A stretch of DNA of 34,081 nt, taken from NCBI GenBank assembly GCA_003427395.1, contig BFEA01000315.1, positions 407,859 to 441,939 on the forward strand. The letters run 5' to 3'. The notes under the pieces were generated by a model. That model saw only the letters and a list, made by a program, of their open reading frames with translations, was not told where the DNA came from and did no database searches. This DNA is from Chara braunii. Taxonomy: Eukaryota > Streptophyta > Charophyceae > Charales > Characeae. The translations under genes and the position numbers were made by a program. Shown in pieces: positions 18,578 to 27,308 of the stretch (within the stretch, counting starts at the first letter, position 1; each line of letters opens with the position of its first letter).

Positions 18578-19790
18578 ACTGGTAAGAAACCGAGATGAAA
18601 GTCTAGTCAGTTAGCGGCTACGCTATCGGGGGCTGTGATAATCCATAGGGAGTAGCGGGGGTTTGGAGAAGAGTTGTCACGTTGTAGCTGCAGGTGGATC
18701 GATCGTTGGACATCAACATAGGGCGAGGGACTAATCGACCTGTCCAGTAACCGGCTCTCTCTGAAGTTTTCCCCGGGATAGTTCGAGCTATTGGGCAGTG
18801 TCGCTACATAACTGTGGGACTGAGTGTTGCGACGTTGAGTCGAAGGATTCGGCAGGTAAGCTGGTATGCATCTGTTAGTAAGAGTTCGATTTCCATAGTG
18901 GCCATCTAGCTGATTGGCGCCATTGCGGTGTCTGGGTTAGCGCAGAGTAGAGGAAAGACTGGAGAATGAAGTGAGAGAAGAGGGCGACGAACCTGGACAA
19001 GAAGCTGTACGGGGTACACGCGGAGCAAGAGGGAAGGCAACGGACGGAGGCAGTGGTCATGGCGGATAGAAAGGGTGGTATCTCGCCCGATTCTTAGTAA
19101 ATTCGGGCGAGGGAAGATCCTAAACGGAGGGTTTCGGGACCTGCGACCCCGAATCTGAAGACGGAAGGGACAAAGAGAAAGTAGAAAAGGAGTTAGTAGG
19201 AGATAGTGTTGCGCGGTGATGGCGGGTTTGAAAGGAACGAGCATGGCGGCAGGGAAGGAGTTACTTCACGCCCGCTCCTGAATAGAAACTCGCAAACGAA
19301 GATCCGATTCCGGTGTTTTTCGGCCATGGCGAATCTAATGGCGAGTTTGGTATCAGAGAGTAGTGGCCGGTTTTAGCACAGACAGAGAAAGGAAATGCGG
19401 GGAGAGTCGGGAAGAAAGAAAGAAGAGGGAGTGGGAGTGAAGGCTTTGAATCGTGCTTGGTTCTTGGCAGGTTTGGGTAAGGCAAAGTGGTAAGTCGGGG
19501 CTATCAGAAATTGCGACTCGAATGGTAAGCTCAGGCTGGAAGGAAGTTAGCAGGAATAGAGTAGGTAGGAGAAAGGAGGTGCGCGGAGGGTCGGCAAGAG
19601 ACGACCATGGCGGATGGCAAAACGTATAACAGGCTCGAATCCTTATGGAATCGAGCGAGCTAGGACCCAAACTACGGGTTAGTAATTATAATAGCTCCGT
19701 ATCCGATGTTAGAGAGTGAGTTACGAAACTAAAAACTAATAACGAAGTGACTATGGCAATGTATTTTCCCTCGGTTTTGGGGAAAATTCC
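18578..19790. other. Purine-rich, ORF-poor middle of the insert
   Basis: From about 18900 to 19660 the plus strand is strongly G/A-rich, with loosely repeated words (ATGGCGG, GAAGTTAGCAGGA-type). A perfect 9-bp stem, CTCGCCCGA/TCGGGCGAG, occurs at 19082-19111. Minus-strand open stretches here are Pro/Leu/Ser-rich, as expected from the composition, and I do not regard them as genes. Confidence 0.45.
19348..19358 (+). promoter_or_regulatory. PBS-like sequence inside the insert
   Basis: TGGTATCAGAG matches the canonical plant initiator-Met PBS over 11 bases. It matches better than the PBS of elements A and B, which carry G at position 8. No LTR end (CA) stands just before it, so its role is unproven. 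Confidence 0.3.
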
Positions 19791-21541
19791 TCTTCTATTT
19801 TTCTAGCCTCGGCTACTCCGCGCGGCGATCGGGATACGTACACAGGGCGAGGTGCGCACGTAGCAGCGGGGCGAATGCGATCGGTAGTGCGGACCACACA
19901 CATTGGGAAGGGGGACGCCTGGTCCGGGTTATCTGTATTGCCAACAAGCCATAACGGGTGTTTGTTGAAAAAGCTCCCCGAGCCAGCGGATGGTGGGAGT
20001 CAACAGTCTCTGGGATTCAGCCGTGGGGTCAATAGGTCACGTGCTGTTTGTTCCACGTCGGATGTCTGGACGTTCTCGTCTGTGCTCCGCCGTTGCCCTA
20101 CTGCCTATCCCGCCTGCATTTTGTGTAGTTCTTTGCAAGTCGATGTGTTCGCTGTGCGGTGTGGCCGCAATTGCTGGTATCGGTTGACACTTCGCTGCAC
20201 TGCTGCTGTGGTGTTCGTCTACAGACTGTGCGTTCCGCGTTCACTGCTGTTGTGCCCTGTAAGAGGGTTGCCTCGTTACCGATGCCCTGTGCTCTGCTCC
20301 AGGATTACCAACCCGTTGGGTCGGAGCGAGGCTCACTGTGACAATTAGATGGTGTGGGGCTCATCCTGTTTAACATGGCATGCGGGGGAGGTAACAACAA
20401 CAAGGAGTTTGTTGTCGGGGCCGTCGAAGGCCATGTGAGCCTGGTCAAGTGAGCAGGTCAAGTGTGTTAAAAAGAACACTGGAGTTGTGAGAAGGTGGGT
20501 GAGGTAGGCCACAGACCTGCGTATTTGTTTGCTGGTAACGCGCAATTTGTCTGGCTGAATGGAGTGCCTGAAGGCGTTACTCTGGCTGAATGGAGTGACT
20601 GAAGGTGTCACTCAGGCTGCTGAGCAACTGGGTATAGGAAGTAGGAATGTAGGCCTACCTGTTTTAGCTGTGCGTTGTCGTTCTCATCAGCGGCCGTGGA
20701 GAGGAGGAACTGCAGTGGGATGCAGTTCGTACCAGTCGATGTGCCTCGCTGAAGTACAGCGCAATAGCGTGTTGAAGTTTGCATCGTATGCTGCGGCGGC
20801 ACCCCGCAGTCGCATGCAGAGTGCTACGCATATGAAATTCTACTGAGGTTCTGCGGGATTATTTGTGTTTCAGGCTGCTGTACAAGTGGTGATTGGTCTA
20901 AAGCGAAGTGATTGAACTACGAAGGAGGCGTAGGCTTGGGGAAAGGGAGTTGGTGCTGCGAGATAGGGGTTTGTCAAGAGGGGTTACTTCGGCAGTGTGG
21001 CTTCAGTTTTACCGAGTTGCTGCATCCTTGGCCATCATTGCGGGGCCCTCAGGCGATGGAAGATAACAAGGCCCTCTCCTGAGAGTTGAGTTGCCCCCGT
21101 CTTGTATCTTGAGCGTCTGAAACCTCCCGCTCTATCTTTCTTACTCTAAGTCCAGTCCAGTTCTGAGAGGAAGGCGGCAGGCGGGATTGCCACCCGTAGG
21201 ACCGCGTCAAGACTCTGTGGGGAGTCAGCCCACCAATTGCGGGAGCTCTGTCGGGACCTAGGCGAGGTTCTGGAGGTAGGGAACCATCAGGTATATCATT
21301 CTCTATCTGTACGACCGCACTATACCCCTGTCTGTTTATCTCCCTTTAGTGTGGCTGATGTATGCATGAGATTGTTCCTATGACTTTGCTTTTGTTCAGG
21401 ACATAATCAGATTGAATAGAAGGAATGCATGAGAGTGAAGCTTAAGTTTCATCTTTGTTTTTGACTGGAAGCAGACTAAGGAACGAACTGGGGGAAGGCG
21501 GGAGGAAGGCATACTGCATGTGTTTGAATGGGTCACCAAAG
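19791..21541. other. Unassigned part of the insert with a 31-bp tandem duplication
   Basis: Open stretches (for example 19875-20348) are Cys/Arg-rich and look non-coding. The only clear structure is the tandem pair at 20550-20611. Splice-like AG/GTA words are present but not informative. Confidence 0.4.
20550..20611. repeat. 31-bp tandem duplication
   Basis: TCTGGCTGAATGGAGTG and the following 14 bases (20550-20580) are repeated at 20581-20611 with a few substitutions (CCTGAAGGCGTTAC against ACTGAAGGTGTCAC). Confidence 0.92.
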
Positions 21542-21542
21542 A

Positions 21543-22155
21543 CTGGGCATTGTTTCTAAGTTGAATGACCCAGGGCTGTGTTTATTTGGCTGTTTTATAA
21601 AGGGTCAGGCATTGTTTCTAAGCTGAATGACCTGGTTGCTATGTTTATTTCAAGAGGGTTGCCTGATGTAAAGGGTTTTCTTGTTTTGTTCTGAGGGAGG
21701 ATATTGATCTAAGGCTGAGCATTGTTTCTAAGCTGAATGGTTTAGCCTGAAAACCACGCACATAAATACAACCTGAGTATGAAAGAAAGTACTTCACTTA
21801 TATTTGCATGTGAACTGGCAGCTGGGCATTGTTTCCAAGCCGAATGGTTCAGCACTAAGTCATATCACCAAGAAGAGAAGGGAAATTACCAAGTATAATT
21901 GAAAATAGTTTGGGCAAGTTGAACATTGTTTCCAAGCCGAATGGTTCAGTCCCCTGCCCATATTTGCTTTTTCTTTTGAGAACAAAATCAGAGAGTTATT
22001 AAAATTTTGGATATTAAACAGTTCAGGGCGGCTAGGCATTGTTTCCAAGCCGAATGGTCTAGTCAGATGCCCAAAGAAGAGAAAAGTAGTAGTGCAACAT
22101 GTTCGTGTATACCTTAAGGTACGCTGGACATTGTTTCCAAGCCGAATGGTTTAGC
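21543..22155 (+). repeat. Seven-copy array of a covarying hairpin
   Basis: A 20-base core CATTGTTTCYAAGYYGAATG occurs at 21548, 21610, 21720, 21827, 21924, 22037 and 22129. CATT pairs with AATG around a 12-base loop. After a single bulged base (A in copies 1-2, G in copies 3-7) the flanks extend the stem by 4-8 pairs whose letters differ between copies while pairing is kept, e.g. CTGGG/CCCAG, CAGG/CCTG, AGGCTGAG/TTTAGCCT. Spacing is 62-113 bases and spacers are only weakly alike. Wobble pairs are G.T on the plus strand, so they would survive only in a plus-strand RNA. Confidence 0.9.
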
Positions 22156-22466
22156 ATTTGTGCCATATGTAAGCTGGGTATAAAGGTTGAATTATCTAAA
22201 GATTTATGAACTATCTTATGTGAAATAACTTGGGGTTGGTGAGAGTACTTACCTTTGTGGTTTGGCCTGCATGTGACTGAGTGCGACTACTACTTAGCCT
22301 GAGTTTCTGTTTGATAGGTAGTTGCTTTAGTTGGTCGCCACATGCTAGAGCCATAGGAGTTAGTTTCAATTCCTGCATTTTCTGGACTAAGTTCATTTTT
22401 ACTTAGGTCGATTTTTGCATTTTATGGGATCATTTATTATACTTGGTCTTGTATAAATTTGGGTAA

Positions 22467-23060
22467 GTCACTTTCTCTATGGGAAGCGCTGCCGAAATGT
22501 TTACAAAGCCAAGGAGTTGATCAAATTTTGCCTTTTTCAGGTTCCAGTTGTCCTGATTTTTTGACTTAGTAAAAATCTGGAAAACCTCATTTTCTAAAAG
22601 GAGTGCTGCCCAAATTTTTGCTAATTCAGGGAGTTAGACAAAATTGGACTTTACGGGAGTATTTATTTTGAACTTAGCTTTGTATAAATTTTGGAATAGC
22701 ACTTTCTCTACGGGAAGCGTTGCCGAAATTTCTACAAACCTAAGGAGTTAGTCAATTTTTTTCTCAAGTTGAACTCATGTATCGATTCTGAGTTCGTATC
22801 TGACTTAGTACAAATCTGGAAAGTCTACCTTTTTAAATGAAGTGCTGCCCAAATTTTTACTAATTCATGGAGAAAGACAAATTTTGACTTTCCAGAGTTA
22901 GGGATTATTCTTGCTTTCATATTTGGGCTATTATAAATTCTGCGAAGGCACTTTCCCTACAGGAAGCGCTGCCGAAATTTTCTTAGTTTAGAGGTGTTAG
23001 ACTATACTTTGACAGGTGGCAATTTTGGCAGTCCACTCTGTATAGAGGAGATTCTGCCAA
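22467..23060. repeat. Alternating tandem array, ~115-125-bp monomers
   Basis: Units centred on GCTGCC or GTTGCC occur at 22488, 22605, 22719, 22844 and 22968. Odd units share CTCTAYGGGAAGCGYTGCCG and then AAAT; even units share AAGTGCTGCCCAAATTTTTRCTAATTC-like sequence and a following GAGTTAGACAAA. The repeat period of like units is about 231-249 bases, a dimeric higher-order repeat. A degraded sixth unit (ATTCTGCCAAAGT) lies near 23050, and a degraded earlier tail at about 22415-22466. Confidence 0.85.
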
Positions 23061-23492
23061 AGTCCTATCTTTCCATTAGGCACTGGTCCAAGGATAGACC
23101 CAAGATTAGTTAAGCTGTCTGCAATTACACATATCCATATGGCTGCGAGGAGTCTCACTGTGATTGTGAGAAGTGATCGTCGCATACTTATTCCTCCTTA
23201 CATACTCATATATATATGTCCCTATGTTGGGTGCTCACGTGGCCTGTGAGGGCCTACGCTTAAGGGCTTAATTGGGGGTTGGGACTGAGACAAGGAAGAA
23301 GGCCCCTCTATATTGTTGTATGCTTCTTAGAGGTTTTTTAGTCGAGCATTGGTCTTGGGCCTGGATTCGAGTTCCTTGTCCAGGACATCCCAGGCCCTAG
23401 ACTCTGCACGGAAGGGATTACCCCTCGGGCAGAGCCTATTTGCCTTGCCTACCGAGACACTCAGGCCGAAGGCCGAGGGTCTCACGGCAGCC

Positions 23493-23603
23493 GCACGACT
23501 ATTCCTTCAGTCGTGCAATATCGTGAGGGAGTAGACCCTCACGATACTTCGAGTTTGACACTTGAGTGTCATAAGCGGTACTCGGATCCACGAGGGACCG
23601 CTT
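23493..23603. repeat. Train of four perfect hairpins
   Basis: Back to back: GCACGACT/AGTCGTGC (23493-23516), TATCGTGAGGG/CCCTCACGATA (23519-23546, 11 bp with a 6-base loop), TGACACT/AGTGTCA (23556-23571), and AAGCGGT/ACCGCTT (23573-23603) with a nested CTCG/CGAG. Gaps between them are 1-9 bases. Another stem, CCGATA/TATCGG, is at 23726-23741. Confidence 0.92.
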
Positions 23604-24277
23604 GATTATGGGCACTACATAGTACGCCATCACTGCGGCTGCTTGCGTATGCTTGCATTGCGAGTCGATATGAGTAGGCCTTATGTCCGCGCGGTTTTAT
23701 ACTAAGTCTCACGCGCGACGCCTATCCGATATCCGTATCGGAAAGTTATGGGACGATCACTAAGGGACTAGGAGTGTTGTCGTGTTGTTTGTCCAGTGTC
23801 GTTTTGTATGTGTGTGTATGTGTGGGTTTTTATTTTTATGTTCTTTATAGCGGTGTGCTCGTGGCGTGTCGAAAGCGTCGTAGTCGACCGGCGACGAGTC
23901 ACGCTCGGGACCTCAGCCCCCCAAGATGTCGGTTTGCGTGCGGGTCCGATAGAGGCATAGTACCGCGCGTACCCCCTATGCTACAACGATTGAGAAACGC
24001 CCTCGACTGGTCCACCTCTGCGATTGCAGCTGATTAGCTCTCGTACTGTGGACTGGTAGCTCCGCGGGGATACGCCCACCGAAGGGAGGTGACAGCTCCC
24101 GTAAGGTGGAGGTAAGTCGTGCCTCGCGTAGGCCCTATCCTATTGTAGGGGCTCGCGAGAGGTATGGCTGGCGCACTCGGCCGGAGTGGCTTGCGGAAGC
24201 TCCATGAATATTCGCGACGAAGGATTTAGACCAACTCCTGCGTGACGCGGCCGGGAGGGTCCTGTACTGCCCTTGTG
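23604..24277. other. Right end of the insert, no gene seen
   Basis: This DNA is GC-rich, with further short dyads and a TG-rich stretch (about 23775-23835). An 87-codon open stretch (23774-24037) lacks any domain. The pol coding signal returns at about 24284. Confidence 0.4.
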
Positions 24278-24283
24278 CGGTGC
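24278..24283 (+). repeat. Possible target-site duplication (right) of the unknown insert
   Basis: CGGTGC, matching 17679-17684; pol coding sequence resumes within a few bases. Confidence 0.4.
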
Positions 24284-25587
24284 CGGACCGATGCGCTCGA
24301 CACCGCCATGACTCATATCCAACTCCTACCATCGCTCCACCACCGCTACACCCAAGGCTACCTCTCTTTCCCGGATTTCTCAACAATCTACAACAAACTT
24401 CGTGATCTCGACTCAGTCCCTGCCTACTCCCTTCACGACCAACTTCTTTACATTGCCACCAAAGGCACTCGCCGACTTTGCATCTCGGACGCATGTGGTC
24501 TCCGTACCTCGGGTTCCAGAAAACCTTCGACACCATCTTTCGTTACTTCTACTGGCCTTCCCTACTCGTCGACGTCAAAGCCTACAATCGCCCATGCCCC
24601 ACATGTCAAGCCGTCAACCCCCTAAACCGTGCCAATCCCGGCAAGCTACAATCATTGCCAATCCCCACCCACCGATGGCAGTCCACTTCCATGGACTTCG
24701 TTTGCGGTCTCCCCAAGACCGACCGCGGACATGATTGCATCTATGTCATTGTTTGTCGCGTGACTAAACGTGTCCACTTCATCCTTTGCACCATATCGCA
24801 CAACGCCAAGGACGTCGCCATTCTCTTCTTCGACCATGTCGCACGCCACCACGGTCTCCCTGAGAACATCATCAGCGATCGTGACCCTCGCTTCCTTTCA
24901 CAATTTTGGAAACACCTCTTTAAAGCCTACGAACCACGCTCAAGTATAGCACTACATTCCACCCACTGACCGATGGACAAACTGAGAAGATGAACGATAC
25001 TCTCCAAAGAATAAAAGTATTGTCATCCACATCAACACGATTGGGGTCAGTTGCTCACCGCTGCCGAGATCGCCTACAACAATGTTGTTTGTCCTGCCAC
25101 TGGCATGTCTCCATTCTACCTCGACCTTGGCTATCATCCGCGCTTGCCCTCCGACTTCCTGCTCCCCTCGCAACTCGACCCCGCCACCCCCTGCCCTTCT
25201 CTCAATGAATGGGTAGCAACAATGAACAAACTCCTCAGAGAAGCTACCGAAGCCCTGGAAAGAATACAAGAACAACAAGCCAACAAGACTAACAAACACA
25301 GACGTGATGTCTCATTCAAAAAAGGGGACAAAGTTTGGCTCTCCACCAAACGCTTTGAACCCGAACACGGCTTGTCCAAGAAACTCTCGAACAAATGGCT
25401 CGGTCCCTTCCCCATCATTGAACAAACCTCCCCCGTCAATTACAAGCTCCAACTCCCCTCTGACATGAGTCGTGTCCACCCTGTCTTCCACGTAGAATAC
25501 TTAAAAGACTACCATGAATCCCCACCCCAATTCACTGCCCGCCCTTACCCCAGACCTCCATCGATCATGCTTCCCACAGACCCATAA
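24284..25587 (+). pseudogene. pol: Integrase of element B, first catalytic Asp replaced
   Basis: After TDALDTAMTHIQLLPSL and HDQLLYIATKGTRRLC, a frameshift near 24490 leads to YLGFQKTFDTIFRYFYWP (the usual zinc-domain His is Tyr) and RPCPTCQAVNPLN (CxxC intact). The core follows: SMDFVCGLPKTDRG, then VIVCRVTKRVHFI, where TGT at 24754-24756 gives Cys in place of the first catalytic Asp. ENIISDRDPRF keeps the second Asp, and after another shift near 24940 TDGQTEKMNDTLQRI keeps the Glu. A final shift near 25050 restores a long frame with AYNNVVCPATGMSPFYLDLGY, the GPF/Y-type SNKWLGPFPIIEQ and SRVHPVFHVEYLKDY. TAA at 25585 separates it from the chromodomain. Confidence 0.92.
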
Positions 25588-25773
25588 TTCGTAGTAGAAT
25601 CCATCATAGGTCGACGAACCGCACAAGTATCAGACCATCCGGAACCAATCACAAAATACAAAGTTAAATGGACTGGATACCCTGACGAAGAATCCACATG
25701 GGAACCTCTTCCTAACATTAAGAATGCTATGAAACTTGTTCGCGCGTATGTCCGTGCTCACCCTATATCCTAG
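25588..25773 (+). pseudogene. pol: Chromodomain of element B
   Basis: In frame after the TAA, the sequence FVVESIIGRRTA leads to YKVKWTGYPDEESTWEPLPN and a short terminal helix, ending at a TAG (25771-25773). The aromatic set Y-W-W and the acidic turn are those of a chromodomain. The TAA probably replaced a Glu codon (GAA), judging from the consensus start of this domain. This places element B among the chromoviruses. Confidence 0.92.
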
Positions 25774-26456
25774 ATACATAATATAACTCAAACCCTAAAC
25801 CCTTGCATAAACCCCGCCTTGACCCCGCCAACCCCGCATTCCTGCTCTACACACACCCCTGTACCAGCGAAGCCCTTGCCTCTTGACCCCCCCCCCCTGT
25901 CTGATCCGCCCTTGCCTCCGCCTTGCCCCGTTCTCCCATCTGCCCTCCGCCACATCCTTGTCTCTCTTGTCCAAATTCTCTTTGTGGCCCGTGCGAGTCG
26001 CCGGCGATAATGGATCTAATGGCAAGCGCACGAGGACGATGGCATGCTGCAGCTTAGTACGAGGAGATAAGACAGCTAGTTGGCCACCATGTTGTTCCCT
26101 TTGGTCGGCACCTTGGACTCGCAGACTTCTGGAGCAGCACCTCTGACATGGATATCAAGATCAGTCTGCCACCTGCTATCGGATTAGACCTCATCATCAG
26201 ATCGTGTACCGGACGCAACCTGCTACTGAGACAATCAAGCTGAAGTCCTCGCCGTCTACATCACGGAACTGCTGAAGACTGTTTCCTCACCGCCACTTCT
26301 GCGACACCCTCCAAGACCTTCCTCAAGACATTTCTTTGCTTTTGACACTTTGTTACAGACCTGAGACGCTGTTTTCCCAGACCCCTCAGAGCACTTGAGC
26401 ATTGAACAAACATTCTTTTTTTTTTCTTTCTTTCTCAAACCCGGCAACCTACAACC
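25774..26456 (+). other. 3' untranslated region of element B
   Basis: A C-rich segment (about 25800-25960) is followed by mixed sequence and a T run (26415-26425). No ORF of note occurs. Confidence 0.55.
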
Positions 26457-26685
26457 TTGTAGAACACCAATAGGACCTCCCTGTTACTTGTAGAACCTCA
26501 CTAGGATTACCCTGTTACTTGAACATTGATTCCCTTATCCATGTAGAACCTCAATAGGATTACCCTGCTACTTGAACATTGATTCCCTTATCCCTGTAGA
26601 ACCTCAATAGGATTACCCTGCTACTTGAACATTGATTCCCTCGTCCCTGTAGGACCCCCATAGGATTACCCTGCTACTTGCATTG
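26457..26685. repeat. 53-bp tandem repeat in element B 3' UTR
   Basis: The unit starts TGTAGAACCTCAATAGGATT and continues through CCCTGCTACTTGAACATTG. Copies start at 26457 (partial), 26488, 26542, 26595 and 26648 (partial). The three complete copies are 53-54 bases long and very similar, so the array is younger than the rest of the element. Confidence 0.93.
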
Positions 26686-26773
26686 CTCCCCCTTTCCTTT
26701 TCTGATCAGTGATCGGCCCCGTCCTGTCCTTCACAACTGTTCATTGGGTCTTTGGCAGCCGGGACGTTGCCTT

Positions 26774-26790
26774 CCAGAGGGAGGCGATAG
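26774..26790 (+). promoter_or_regulatory. Polypurine tract of element B
   Basis: CCAGAGGGAGGCGATAG directly abuts the right LTR (TGTTACGG). It is mostly purine, with one C and one T interrupting the run. Confidence 0.7.
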
Positions 26791-27303
26791 TGTTACGGAC
26801 CCAGCCAGGGCTCGATCCCTGGTCCGCGGGGTACCACCCACCAGGCTGCTATTCTATTTTTTTTTGGAGTTTTCGATCTCCGGTTGCCGACTGTTGGCGC
26901 CCTCTGCAGTTGGCGCCCGTTCTCAAATCCTGCCTCTGCCACTTTCGGATTTCGTACTTGGCGCCATCCGGCATTCTGGCGCCCAGGCTCAGACCTTCGA
27001 TTTTCAGTTCAGGCCCGAGGCAAATTGCACTTTTGCCCTTGGACTTAACTCGAGTCCGGTACTTAAGACCGGACTCAAGCTGAGTTCGGGGACGTAGTTT
27101 TCGGCCTCAGTGCTTGTGCTTCAGTGTGACTTGTTGTGACATTGTGTGCGGAACCAAGATTGCGACTTTGCCACTTTGCCACTTTGTGTCCGTGTCCATC
27201 GTGTCGTGTCGAGTCCGTGTCGAGTTGAGTAAGTGTGTGTGTGTGCTCTCACTCCCTCCCTCTCTCTTCCTTGACCTCACTGCTCTGCCTCAGCCCCGTC
27301 ACA
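26791..27303 (+). repeat. 3' LTR of element B
   Basis: It starts TGTTACGG and ends CCGTCACA, aligning with 11382-11883. It carries about 20 extra bases near position 26830 and lacks a short CACTG repeat near its end. Many differences from the left LTR are C/T or G/A changes. Confidence 0.97.
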
Positions 27304-27308
27304 GTGAT
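27304..27308 (+). repeat. Target-site duplication (right) of element B
   Basis: GTGAT, identical to 11377-11381. LINE ORF1 continues in frame from the next base. Confidence 0.95.

Larger units (their letters stand above)
17685..24277. mobile_element. Unidentified ~6.6-kb insert in pol of element B
   Basis: Pol coding sequence stops after RNase H (RPDHKPSEKVYAAVGA) and resumes at about 24284 with TDALDTAMTHIQLLPSL, the normal lead-in to integrase. The 6.6 kb between shows no transposase, RT, LTR pair or obvious terminal inverted repeat. It is rich in short perfect hairpins at both ends and holds two repeat arrays (21543-22155 and 22467-23060). One 11-base match to the initiator-Met PBS (19348-19358) may hint at an LTR-derived origin. 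No ORF in it looks coding to me. Exact ends are inferred from where the pol similarity stops. Confidence 0.7.
11382..27303 (+). mobile_element. Element B: full-length degenerate Ty3/gypsy chromovirus
   Basis: It is bounded by direct LTRs (11382-11883 and 26791-27303) and a GTGAT duplication. In order it has a PBS, a 1.8-kb leader, gag, protease, RT-RNase H, integrase, chromodomain, a 3' UTR with a 53-bp tandem repeat, and a polypurine tract. Its 15.9 kb includes a foreign 6.6-kb insert between RNase H and integrase, so the element itself was about 9.3 kb. By eye the LTRs differ at about 33 positions over roughly 485 aligned bases, plus two indels, so the insertion is old. Multiple frameshifts and lost catalytic residues show it is dead. 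Confidence 0.95.

Noticed and set aside
17685-18900. Hairpin-rich DNA considered as ribosomal RNA
   Set aside because: None of the universal rRNA sequences I know was found.
18906-19670. Overlapping Pro/Leu/Ser-rich minus-strand ORFs
   Set aside because: They follow from the purine-rich plus strand, which suppresses minus-strand stops; no domain is visible.
19875-20348. 157-codon plus-strand ORF, Cys/Arg-rich
   Set aside because: The composition looks non-coding and Cys positions show no spacing pattern; two other frames are open over the same stretch.
21543-23060. Regularly spaced repeats considered as a CRISPR array
   Set aside because: The context is eukaryotic retrotransposon, spacers are unequal (about 40-80 bases), repeats are divergent and there are no cas genes.
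22997-23185. Minus-strand 62-codon ORF with an AAGGAGG sequence just upstream of ATG and a hydrophobic N-terminus
   Set aside because: It looks like a bacterial start, but it lies in the tandem array region of a eukaryotic repeat insert, overlaps the degraded sixth repeat unit and has no recognisable family. Chance is the simpler explanation.
26678-27097. 139-codon ORF over the right LTR of element B
   Set aside because: It lies within the LTR, and the equivalent left LTR does not keep the same frame.
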